Assembly: GCA_020433785.1 (NCBI GenBank)
Contig: JAGRCC010000438.1
Coordinates: 1-6,294 of the forward strand
Source: Anaerolineae bacterium
GTDB lineage: Bacteria; Chloroflexota; Anaerolineae; 4572-78; J111
Reading direction: 5' to 3'
Length of the DNA: 6,294 nt
The notes beneath the pieces are model-generated. The model was not told the DNA's origin and made no database searches. It saw nothing but the letters and a program-made list of their open reading frames with translations. Positions 1 to 5,181 of the stretch are shown piece after piece (position 1 is the first letter of the stretch; every line of letters starts with the position of its first letter). Made by a program: the position numbers and the translations under genes.

Positions 1-1
1 C

Positions 2-1423
2 GAGCTGTTCGCCAAAGCCTCGCGCCGGGCGACGCTGCTGCAAGCGGGGTCGGAAGTGAGCCGCAATATCACCTCGATTTTGGATATGGATGTGCTGCTG
101 GCCAGCACGGTGCATATTATCTGCGAGGAGTACGGATTTTATTACGCCGGTATTTTTTTGGCCGATGACACACCCGATGACAACGGGCGAACGTGGGCGG
201 TGCTCAAAGCTGGCCGCGGTGAGGCCGGTCGGCGCATGGTCGAGCAGGGTCACAAGCTGGAAATCGGCGGCAATTCGATGGTGGGGGCGGCCATTCGTGA
301 CGGCGAGGCGCGGATCTCGCTGGACGTCGATATCGAAAAGGTGTGGTATCCTAATCCGCTGCTGCCGCGCACCCGCTCGGAAATGGCGCTGCCGCTGTTC
401 ACTAAAAGCAGAGTCATCGGCGCGCTGACCGTTCAGAGCGAGGCTGAGTCGGCTTTTTCAGAAGAGGATATTTCGTCGCTGCAAATGATGGCCGATCAGC
501 TGGCTGTCGCCATCAACAACGCCCGCTTGCTGCACGATTTAGAAGCGGCCAACAAAGAGATCGTTCGCACCAAGACGTTCGAGACCATTGCCACGGCCAC
601 GGGCGAAACGATCCATTGGGTGGGCAATAAAGCCGCGCCAATTCCGGCCTGTGTTAGCCGGACGCGGGAGGATCTGGGTCGATTTTTGACCATTGCCAGC
701 GACCTCATCTCCCGCAGCGATGTTTCCATTCGAGACGATCCGTTGGGCCACTTGATCATCGAATCGGCATCGCGGCTGGCCCAAAAATATCCGGAACTGC
801 CCAAGGATGTAGAACGCCTCAAGAAAAAGCCGCTCAAGAAGCTGCGCCAAATGCTCGACGTCGAGTCGGTGGAAGAAGACCTGGACATTATCGCCCAAAG
901 TGCCAACACCATCCTACAAATCAAGGAAGATCTGATCGGTCCGGCCCGGCGGCAAAAGTGGCAAGCCAGCGACATTGTAGCGGTGGTTAAGGACAATATC
1001 AAGAGTTTCGCCCTGCCGGCGGGCCTGGTCTCCTACAGCGTCGATGGCGTTATCCCTTCGGTTAAGATTGATCCCAACCAATTTGGCCGGGTGGTGATTA
1101 ACCTGATCAAAAACGCGATGGAAGCCATGGACGATCAACCATCGCCCCATATTTTTGTGGCGATTCGCCGGGCCGATGCCAATTTCGTGATGATCGACAT
1201 CGCCGATAACGGCTGCGGCATCCCGGAGGCGGAGCTGACCAAAATTTGGCTCACGTTTCATACCGGCAAAGCCAAAAAAGGGGGCACCGGGCTGGGACTA
1301 CCGGCCTGCTTACAAACGATGGAGGCGATGGGCGGGCGTATTAGCGTGACCAGCCAGGTGGGCGTCGGTTCAACGTTTACCCTGCACGTGCCGATCTTCC
1401 GGCCCGGCGACGACAGCATCTAG
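2..1423 (+). CDS. GAF-domain sensor histidine kinase, 5'-truncated by window edge
   Basis: Cytoplasmic sensor kinase; 473 residues are visible and no transmembrane segment is seen. The reading frame is open from base 2. A GTG at 56 could act as a start, but the residues before it (visible 1-18) align with residues 10-27 of the paralogous kinase at 1676-3466, so the true start lies left of the window. Order (visible numbering): GAF domain about 25-175 with the signature segment ISLDVD...VWYPNP at 105-119; short coiled linker; DHp helix with candidate phospho-acceptor His205 in IHWVGNKA; a second conserved helix IKEDLIGPAR from 307; HATPase_c with N-box Asn367/Asn371, G1 box DNGCG (402-406) and G2 box GLGLP (430-434). 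All ATP-binding boxes look intact, so catalytic activity is expected. The H-box is not the common HELRTP type, and His205 to the N-box spans 162 residues, longer than usual. It ends without a receiver domain, unlike its paralog. The ligand is unknown. The kinase call is very secure; the phospho-acceptor assignment is inference. Confidence 0.93.
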   Translation, partial: ELFAKASRRATLLQAGSEVSRNITSILDMDVLLASTVHIICEEYGFYYAGIFLADDTPDDNGRTWAVLKAGRGEAGRRMVEQGHKLEIGGNSMVGAAIRDGEARISLDVDIEKVWYPNPLLPRTRSEMALPLFTKSRVIGALTVQSEAESAFSEEDISSLQMMADQLAVAINNARLLHDLEAANKEIVRTKTFETIATATGETIHWVGNKAAPIPACVSRTREDLGRFLTIASDLISRSDVSIRDDPLGHLIIESASRLAQKYPELPKDVERLKKKPLKKLRQMLDVESVEEDLDIIAQSANTILQIKEDLIGPARRQKWQASDIVAVVKDNIKSFALPAGLVSYSVDGVIPSVKIDPNQFGRVVINLIKNAMEAMDDQPSPHIFVAIRRADANFVMIDIADNGCGIPEAELTKIWLTFHTGKAKKGGTGLGLPACLQTMEAMGGRISVTSQVGVGSTFTLHVPIFRPGDDSI

Positions 1424-1427
1424 TGGT

Positions 1428-1469
1428 AATTGATAGTTGATAGTTGACAATTGATAATTGATAATTCAA
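1428..1469. repeat. Period-7 AT-rich tandem repeat after the first kinase gene
   Basis: Six heptamers in exact register begin 5 bases after the stop codon: AATTGAT, AGTTGAT, AGTTGAC, AATTGAT, AATTGAT, AATTCAA. The composition (almost pure A/T with one G per unit) contrasts sharply with the GC-rich genes on both sides. Short heptameric repeats between genes are known from filamentous cyanobacteria, and similar runs occur in other bacteria; their function is not settled. The copy number may vary between strains. A TTGACA at 1444-1449 falls inside the array, but no convincing -10 hexamer follows at normal spacing. Confidence 0.75.
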
Positions 1470-1474
1470 TTGTC
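1446..1474. repeat. Perfect 9-bp inverted repeat overlapping the heptamer array
   Basis: GACAATTGA (1446-1454) is the exact reverse complement of TCAATTGTC (1466-1474), with an 11-base spacer. As RNA it could fold into an AT-rich hairpin just after the stop of the first kinase. Only a short pyrimidine-rich stretch (TTCTCC) follows rather than a U-tract, so it is at best a weak terminator. It could also protect the 3' end of the message. Confidence 0.45.
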
Positions 1475-1663
1475 TTCTCCGTGGGTCTGAGGAAGTTGCG
1501 GACTGCCCCGGTCTTTGCTAACTCTTTTTGGGCATGTTTACAAAACGTCTTGCCTGTAATATCATAATTTATGACCACGATAATACCCGGCTGGCCCCCC
1601 GATGTGTTGCCGGTTAAGACCATTTATTCACTTATGGCAGACTAAATCCCTAACTAACTAAAT

Positions 1664-1668
1664 AAGGA
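1664..1668 (+). promoter_or_regulatory. Ribosome binding site AAGGA of the second kinase
   Basis: AAGGA lies 7 bases before the ATG at 1676, inside an A/T-rich leader. It supports that ATG as the start of the hybrid kinase, and through the alignment it shows that the first kinase must start upstream of the window. Confidence 0.8.
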
Positions 1669-1675
1669 CTTAATA

Positions 1676-3466
1676 ATGAACCAAGCCGAAATTGAAGCCA
1701 ACGTAACTCTGGAACAAGCCCTCCGACGCGCCAATTTACTGGCGGCGGCTGCCGAAGTCAGCCAAAACATCACCCAGATTATGGACATCGATGACCTGCT
1801 GCCCAGAACGGTTGATATCATCTGCGACGCCTACAACTTCTACTACGCCGGGATTTTCTTGATTGACGACGCGCGCGAATTTGCGGTACTCAGGGCCGGA
1901 CGCGGCCGACCGGGTCAAATTATGATCGAAAATAATCACAAGCTGTCAGTGGGTGGCAACTCGATGATTGGAGCATGTACAGCCCGCAACGAAGCCCGGA
2001 TTTCCTTGGATGTCGATACGGAGAAGGTATGGTATCCCAACCCGGTGCTGCCGGAGACGCGTTCGGAGATGGCGCTGCCGCTGGCGATTAGCAATCGGGT
2101 CATCGGGGCGGTGACGGTGCAAAGTACCGAAGCCGCGGCCTTTTCTGACGAAGACATCTCGTCGCTGCAAGCCATGGCCAACCAACTGGCGATTGCCATT
2201 GAGAATGCCCGCCAGCGTCAGGAGTTGCAAGAGACTCATGCCGAGCTGCTGCGAGCCAAAACCCACGAGGCCATTGCCACGGCCACCGGCGACGCCATCC
2301 ACTGGATCGGCAACAAAGCCGACCCGATCCGCAGTGCAGTCGATCGGACCCGGACCGATTTGCAGGTGCTGACAGTATTGATGGCTAACCTATTAAAGGA
2401 AAAGTCAGACGGCAGCAGCTTTGCCCAGCTCGTTCAAAAAGAAGCCACGGCTATTCAACAAACCCAACCGGAGATTGGCTCAATGGCTGACAAACTTAGC
2501 CAGCTGCCCCTGGAAAGTTTACAGAAACGGCTCAGCCTCAACTCCTCCCTCGAGGATCTGCAAATCATCGAGGATGCGGCGGCGATGATCCTTAAAATCA
2601 AGGAAGACCTCATCGGCCCGGCCAGAGAGCAAGCGCCGCGCCCAACGATGATCGACGACGTGGTTAAGGACACCGTTACGGCCATGGACTTACCCGCCGG
2701 CCTGGTCACTATATCGCGGGCCGATAACCTGCCTCTGGTGCTGGCCGACCCGGTACAGATGAACCGTGTCTTTACAAATCTACTCAAGAACGCGATTGAG
2801 GCCACTGAGCAACAGTCTCAGCCCCGGATTGACCTGATTATTCGGCCCGTAGAGGGCGGTGACTTTGTGGCGGTTGATGTGGCCGATAACGGCAGCGGCA
2901 TTGCCCCGGAAGACCTGGATAGAATCTGGATCACCTTCCACACGACCAAAGGCATTAGCGGCCACTCCGGCTTTGGTCTGCCGGCCAGCCGGCTCATTCT
3001 GGAGCAAACCGGCGGGCACATCTCGGCCGCCAGCCGGCTGGGGCAGGGATCGACCTTTACGGTGCAGGTGCCGGTTTACAAAGGCCGGGAGTCGGCTTCG
3101 GCCAAAAACGAGCAGGGTAAGGGCAAGATCCTGCTAATCGACGACAATGACTATTGGCGGCACTTTGCCACCGGCACCTTGAAGGCGGCCGGTTACAAAG
3201 TCGAGTCGCCGGCGACCGGGTACGATGTGAGCAGCGCCAACCGCTTCGACCTCATTTTGATCGACGATATTCTGGCCGGTGCGAACTCGCTGGCGGTGCT
3301 GAACGCCCTAAAAACGACCGGCGCTGTCGGCAAGACGCTCATGGTGTCCTCGAATCCGCGGGTCGAGCGGACCAAAGAACGCATGTTGGTCGGGATCAAA
3401 AATCTCGTGGCCAAGCCCTATACCCAAAACGGTTTGCTCAGTGAAGTCGCTCGGGCCATCCGCTAA
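1676..3466 (+). CDS. GAF-domain hybrid histidine kinase with C-terminal receiver domain
   Basis: A complete soluble kinase of 596 residues. Order: short N-terminal helix (about 1-25); GAF domain (about 28-178); coiled linker; DHp helix with candidate phospho-acceptor His209 in IHWIGNKA; second conserved helix IKEDLIGPAR from 308; HATPase_c with N-box Asn368/Asn372, G1 box DNGSG (404-408) and G2 box GFGLP (432-436); then a receiver domain (about 484-596). In the receiver the acidic pair Asp489/Asp490, phospho-acceptor Asp530, a Ser (558 or 559) in the usual Thr/Ser position, and Lys580 (AKPY) are present, so it could accept phosphate. However, the loop after Asp530 lacks the usual MPGMDG-like turn. 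It is a paralog of the preceding kinase: over one 29-residue GAF stretch (108-136 here, 104-132 there) 26 residues are identical. The start is supported by AAGGA 7 bases upstream. It is probably co-transcribed with the response regulator 32 bp downstream. The sensed signal is unknown. Confidence 0.95.
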   Translation: MNQAEIEANVTLEQALRRANLLAAAAEVSQNITQIMDIDDLLPRTVDIICDAYNFYYAGIFLIDDAREFAVLRAGRGRPGQIMIENNHKLSVGGNSMIGACTARNEARISLDVDTEKVWYPNPVLPETRSEMALPLAISNRVIGAVTVQSTEAAAFSDEDISSLQAMANQLAIAIENARQRQELQETHAELLRAKTHEAIATATGDAIHWIGNKADPIRSAVDRTRTDLQVLTVLMANLLKEKSDGSSFAQLVQKEATAIQQTQPEIGSMADKLSQLPLESLQKRLSLNSSLEDLQIIEDAAAMILKIKEDLIGPAREQAPRPTMIDDVVKDTVTAMDLPAGLVTISRADNLPLVLADPVQMNRVFTNLLKNAIEATEQQSQPRIDLIIRPVEGGDFVAVDVADNGSGIAPEDLDRIWITFHTTKGISGHSGFGLPASRLILEQTGGHISAASRLGQGSTFTVQVPVYKGRESASAKNEQGKGKILLIDDNDYWRHFATGTLKAAGYKVESPATGYDVSSANRFDLILIDDILAGANSLAVLNALKTTGAVGKTLMVSSNPRVERTKERMLVGIKNLVAKPYTQNGLLSEVARAIR

Positions 3467-3486
3467 CCTCACCTTATTCTTCGATT

Positions 3487-3490
3487 GGAG
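3487..3490 (+). promoter_or_regulatory. Ribosome binding site GGAG of the response regulator
   Basis: GGAG lies 8 bases before the ATG at 3499, in the 32-bp gap after the hybrid kinase. It fixes this ATG as the start, which places the conserved receiver acidic pair at residues 11-12, the normal distance from an N-terminus. Confidence 0.8.
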
Positions 3491-3498
3491 CCGGTTAA

Positions 3499-3906
3499 AT
3501 GGACTCAGAACCCAGGATTTTGTTGGTTGATGATGAAGAAAATATTTTGCGCAGCGTGGCTAAGACCTTGTTTAGAGCGGGTTATGAGGTCGAAACCGCC
3601 ACGGGCAATGTGGATGCTTACGATCTCTTTCAAGAAGCCAAACGGGAGGGGACGCCGTTTCACCTGGTGATTATCGATTTGAATATGCCGAACTTTGCCG
3701 GGCAGGAGTCAAAATACGCCGGGCTGGAGCTACTGGAGCGCCTCAAGGCCGAGGCGCCGAAGCTGCCAGTCATCGCCAATTCAGCCTGGGACGAGGTCGA
3801 GACGGCCAAGCAGTGCATTGACAAGGGCGCAGCTGATTATTTCGTCAAAGGCCGTAATGATGAGATGCTGGATAAAATCCAAAGGGTGTTGGGAATAACC
3901 GGCTGA
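3499..3906 (+). CDS. Single-domain response regulator (receiver only)
   Basis: A 135-residue protein consisting of one receiver domain and no output domain. RILLVDDEENI starts at residue 6 and gives the Mg-binding acidic pair Asp11/Asp12; Asp60 in VIIDLNMP is the phospho-acceptor; Ser95 takes the conserved Thr/Ser position; Lys117 in YFVKG is the conserved lysine. Two features are unusual. Between NMP and the GLELL of the next helix there are ten residues (NFAGQESKYA) where a typical receiver has about three, and the usual Lys-Pro after strand 5 is Lys-Gly. The gene lies 32 bp after the hybrid kinase and is almost certainly in its operon. By analogy with CheY/Spo0F-type proteins it probably passes phosphate on or binds a partner protein when phosphorylated; the partner is not in this window. 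It stops 17 bp from the convergent gene. Confidence 0.93.
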   Translation: MDSEPRILLVDDEENILRSVAKTLFRAGYEVETATGNVDAYDLFQEAKREGTPFHLVIIDLNMPNFAGQESKYAGLELLERLKAEAPKLPVIANSAWDEVETAKQCIDKGAADYFVKGRNDEMLDKIQRVLGITG

Positions 3907-3934
3907 AGCAGCGAGCAGCCGGTTTATAGACCGG
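3907..3934. other. Convergent gene junction with short inverted repeat
   Basis: Only 17 bases (3907-3923) separate the stop of the response regulator from the stop of the opposing gene. CCGGT (3919-3923) and ACCGG (3930-3934) can form a 5-bp stem with a 6-base loop, and an 8-bp palindrome GACCGGTC lies at 3929-3936, inside the end of the minus-strand gene. No U-tract follows on either strand, so I do not call a rho-independent terminator; this is the only candidate structure seen between the two blocks. Confidence 0.3.
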
Positions 3935-4286
3935 TCTCACCCGGCGGGTTCGTCAAAGTAGGAGGGTCGCTATCAACCACCAAAGCGGCTTCGTACGCTT
4001 CGGCCGTGAGAAATTCGCCGCCGCTGATTTGTTGATCAACCAGCCGGCGATAATCATCAAAAATGAGCGTCACCTCAACGCGGTCGAAGCAGCGGCTGTT
4101 GTTGCCGGTCAGTACTTTACGGGTGAAGTAACCCCCCTCGTCGCGTTGGCTTAGATCGTTACGCAGATCGACGCGGGTTTTGATCACTTCTTTGCAGCGG
4201 CGCGAGCGGACGTACAGCCAGTAGGCATTGTCCGCCTGGCTAGCGTCGGTCGCAAACATCGATTTTAGCGCATCTAATAACCCCAT
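3924..4286 (-). CDS. Conserved small protein, probably Chloroflexota-type, unknown function
   Basis: A 120-residue soluble protein of unknown function. It begins with a short amphipathic stretch (MGLLDALKSMF), followed by a variable linker (12-20). The conserved-looking core is AYWLYVRSRRCKEVIKTRVDL (in two parts, 21-30 and 31-41), DEGGYFTRKVL (49-59), RCFDRVEVTLIFD (65-77), RRLVDQQISGGEFLT (80-94); the tail after 100 is Pro/Gly-rich. From memory, similar proteins in Chloroflexota often have a C-x-x-C pair where this one has Ser28 and Cys31. If so, a metal-binding site has been lost or is completed by Cys66; this comparison is not verified. No signal peptide or membrane segment is seen. The start is well supported: GAGGT 6 bases before the ATG and a good promoter 41 bases before it. 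The gene appears to be a single transcription unit converging on the kinase operon. Confidence 0.8.
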   Translation of the reverse strand: MGLLDALKSMFATDASQADNAYWLYVRSRRCKEVIKTRVDLRNDLSQRDEGGYFTRKVLTGNNSRCFDRVEVTLIFDDYRRLVDQQISGGEFLTAEAYEAALVVDSDPPTLTNPPGETGL

Positions 4287-4292
4287 TGTTTT

Positions 4293-4297
4293 ACCTC
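4293..4297 (-). promoter_or_regulatory. Ribosome binding site GAGGT of the 120-aa gene
   Basis: Read on the minus strand, GAGGT is followed by AAAACA and the ATG at 4286, a spacing of 6 bases. It decides the start codon of the small conserved protein. Confidence 0.8.
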
Positions 4298-4326
4298 GAC
4301 ATTGAAATAATTGGCGAATGACGCCG

Positions 4327-4355
4327 ATTGTACCCTAAACAGCCGGGTTTGTCAT
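4327..4355 (-). promoter_or_regulatory. Sigma-70-type promoter of the 120-aa gene
   Basis: On the minus strand ATGACA (4350-4355, five of six matches to TTGACA) is followed after exactly 17 bases by TACAAT (4327-4332, five of six matches to TATAAT). Transcription would start near 4320, giving a leader of about 34 bases that contains the GAGGT ribosome binding site. This is the best promoter in the window. Confidence 0.7.
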
Positions 4356-4380
4356 GTTGGGCTACTCTGAAAATACAGTC

Positions 4381-4408
4381 GTCAGATGCCGGTAGTCGGT
4401 AGTCAGAT
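4381..4408. repeat. Second period-7 repeat (GTCAGAT / GTCGGTA type)
   Basis: Four heptamers in register: GTCAGAT, GCCGGTA, GTCGGTA, GTCAGAT. The first and last units are identical, and GGTAGTC is repeated exactly at 4391-4397 and 4398-4404. Its sequence is unrelated to the AT-rich heptamers at 1428-1469, but the period and the intergenic position are the same. It lies 26 bases upstream of the -35 hexamer of the 120-aa gene. Confidence 0.6.
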
Positions 4409-4416
4409 ATTTTCAT

Positions 4417-4449
4417 CGTCGGTGTCGTCTCAGTTGAGACGGTCGGACG
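4417..4449. repeat. Imperfect dyad downstream of the ppc-side operon
   Basis: The core CGTCTCA (4426-4432) and TGAGACG (4435-4441) are perfect inverted copies around a 2-base centre. As RNA this would be a 6-bp stem with a 4-base loop. An outer pair CGTC (4417-4420) / GACG (4446-4449) extends it. It lies 16 bases after the stop of the membrane-protein gene (minus strand) and upstream of the promoter of the 120-aa gene. No U-tract follows on the minus strand. It could be a factor-dependent or weak terminator for the ppc operon, or an operator. Confidence 0.45.
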
Positions 4450-4464
4450 CTTCAGTTAATGCCA

Positions 4465-5169
4465 TTAACCGAGGGTCGAGCCGGCACGCTGGCGATAGTT
4501 CCACATGGCCTGGATCGGCTGGCCGACATCGACCATCGTTTTGAGGCCGATGAACGGGATCAGGAAACCATAAGGATGAACCGTCGCCGCGCACAGGCCG
4601 GCAAAGACGGCCACATACAGCAGCGCCGCGCGCCCCATACTTTGTTCACCTAATTTTTCAGCCTGGGCCAGCGATAGCGGCCGCAGCCAAACCAGGTCGG
4701 CCAGAAAGCCCAGCAGTTGAAAAATAACTATCCCCAACAATCCCGCTCGAAACGCGACCGGATCAAGCTGCACCCGCATTATCAGAAACAGAAAGACCAA
4801 TATAAAAACGCTAAGCACCGCAGAAAAAGAGACGACGATCAACAAGTAGCTTTTTAAGAGTTCGGTTCGGTCATAGCGTACGCCGTCGGTGGTTGGCCAG
4901 GCGTAGCGGATGACTTTTTTAGCGGATTTTTTATCGCCAATGCTCCAATTATTAGGGAGTGAGGCGCCGATGACTTCCTCTTGAGCCGGCGACAGCAAAC
5001 GAATGCGCAAAGCCACTAACGGGATGCCCAGCACGGTTTCGAGCAGGTAAAGGACCATTGTGGTTTCCCAGCCCCAGCCCAAGCCGAAGAACCCAATCGC
5101 TGGCACGGCATTGATGCCTAAAGCGGACAAAATAGTGGTGATCGACCCTAAAAGTGGCCTTTTGACCAT
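4465..5169 (-). CDS. Six-helix integral membrane protein, probably DUF6498 family
   Basis: A 234-residue inner-membrane protein of unknown function. Hydrophobic segments lie at about 8-31, 35-55, 107-131, 140-162, 181-197 and 201-216, separated by a charged loop (56-106, with a KKSAKK cluster near 80-85) and a second one at 163-180. Two spots resemble what I recall of DUF6498 proteins: the GW followed by VLYLLETVLG at 39-48, where that family has a Tyr-(Trp)-x-Glu-Asn/Thr element, and the C-terminal GLKTMVDVG at 208-216, where it has a Lys-Thr-x-x-Asp element. The assignment is from memory. The ATG is 12 bp after the ppc stop and has no good Shine-Dalgarno (only GGT 5 bases before it), which suggests translational coupling to ppc. 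The shared transcript may be chance; no role in carbon metabolism can be read from the sequence. Confidence 0.82.
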   Translation of the reverse strand: MVKRPLLGSITTILSALGINAVPAIGFFGLGWGWETTMVLYLLETVLGIPLVALRIRLLSPAQEEVIGASLPNNWSIGDKKSAKKVIRYAWPTTDGVRYDRTELLKSYLLIVVSFSAVLSVFILVFLFLIMRVQLDPVAFRAGLLGIVIFQLLGFLADLVWLRPLSLAQAEKLGEQSMGRAALLYVAVFAGLCAATVHPYGFLIPFIGLKTMVDVGQPIQAMWNYRQRAGSTLG

Positions 5170-5181
5170 AGTTACCGGATG

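Larger units (their letters stand above)
1424..1675. other. Intergenic spacer between the two kinase genes (252 bp)
   Basis: This non-coding stretch contains the heptamer array and hairpin at its left end, and the ribosome binding site of the next gene at its right end. In the middle (about 1480-1625) I see no convincing gene. Weak -10-like hexamers occur (TGTAAT at 1555-1560, CATAAT at 1563-1568, GATAAT at 1579-1584), but none has a good -35 at 16-18 bases. GGTCTT (1510-1515) and AAGACC (1616-1621) are exact reverse complements about 100 bases apart. The length of the spacer suggests that the second kinase may have its own promoter here, which I cannot place. The middle segment could also be a dispersed intergenic repeat; a self-search of the genome would decide. 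Confidence 0.5.

Noticed and set aside
56..58. GTG at 56 as the start of the first kinase
   Set aside because: The in-frame residues before it match the N-terminal region of the paralog, so the gene starts upstream of the window and GTG 56 is an internal valine codon.
496..1002. A 168-codon minus-strand open frame inside the first kinase
   Set aside because: It is opposite the DHp region of a well-supported gene, with a Ser/Arg-rich low-complexity product.
1444..1472. Promoter built on TTGACA at 1444-1449
   Set aside because: No -10-like hexamer occurs at 16-18 bases (CAATTG or neighbours), and the hexamer is just one variant unit of the heptamer repeat.
1420..1623. A 67-codon minus-strand open frame across the kinase-kinase spacer
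   Set aside because: Its C-terminal third is only the translation of the heptamer array, it has no ribosome binding site worth naming, and it overlaps the stop of the first kinase. It is treated as non-coding.
4459..4653. A 64-codon plus-strand open frame over the end of the membrane-protein gene
   Set aside because: It is antisense to clear transmembrane and C-terminal motif coding sequence, and its composition (Arg/His/Asp-rich) is typical of a shadow frame.
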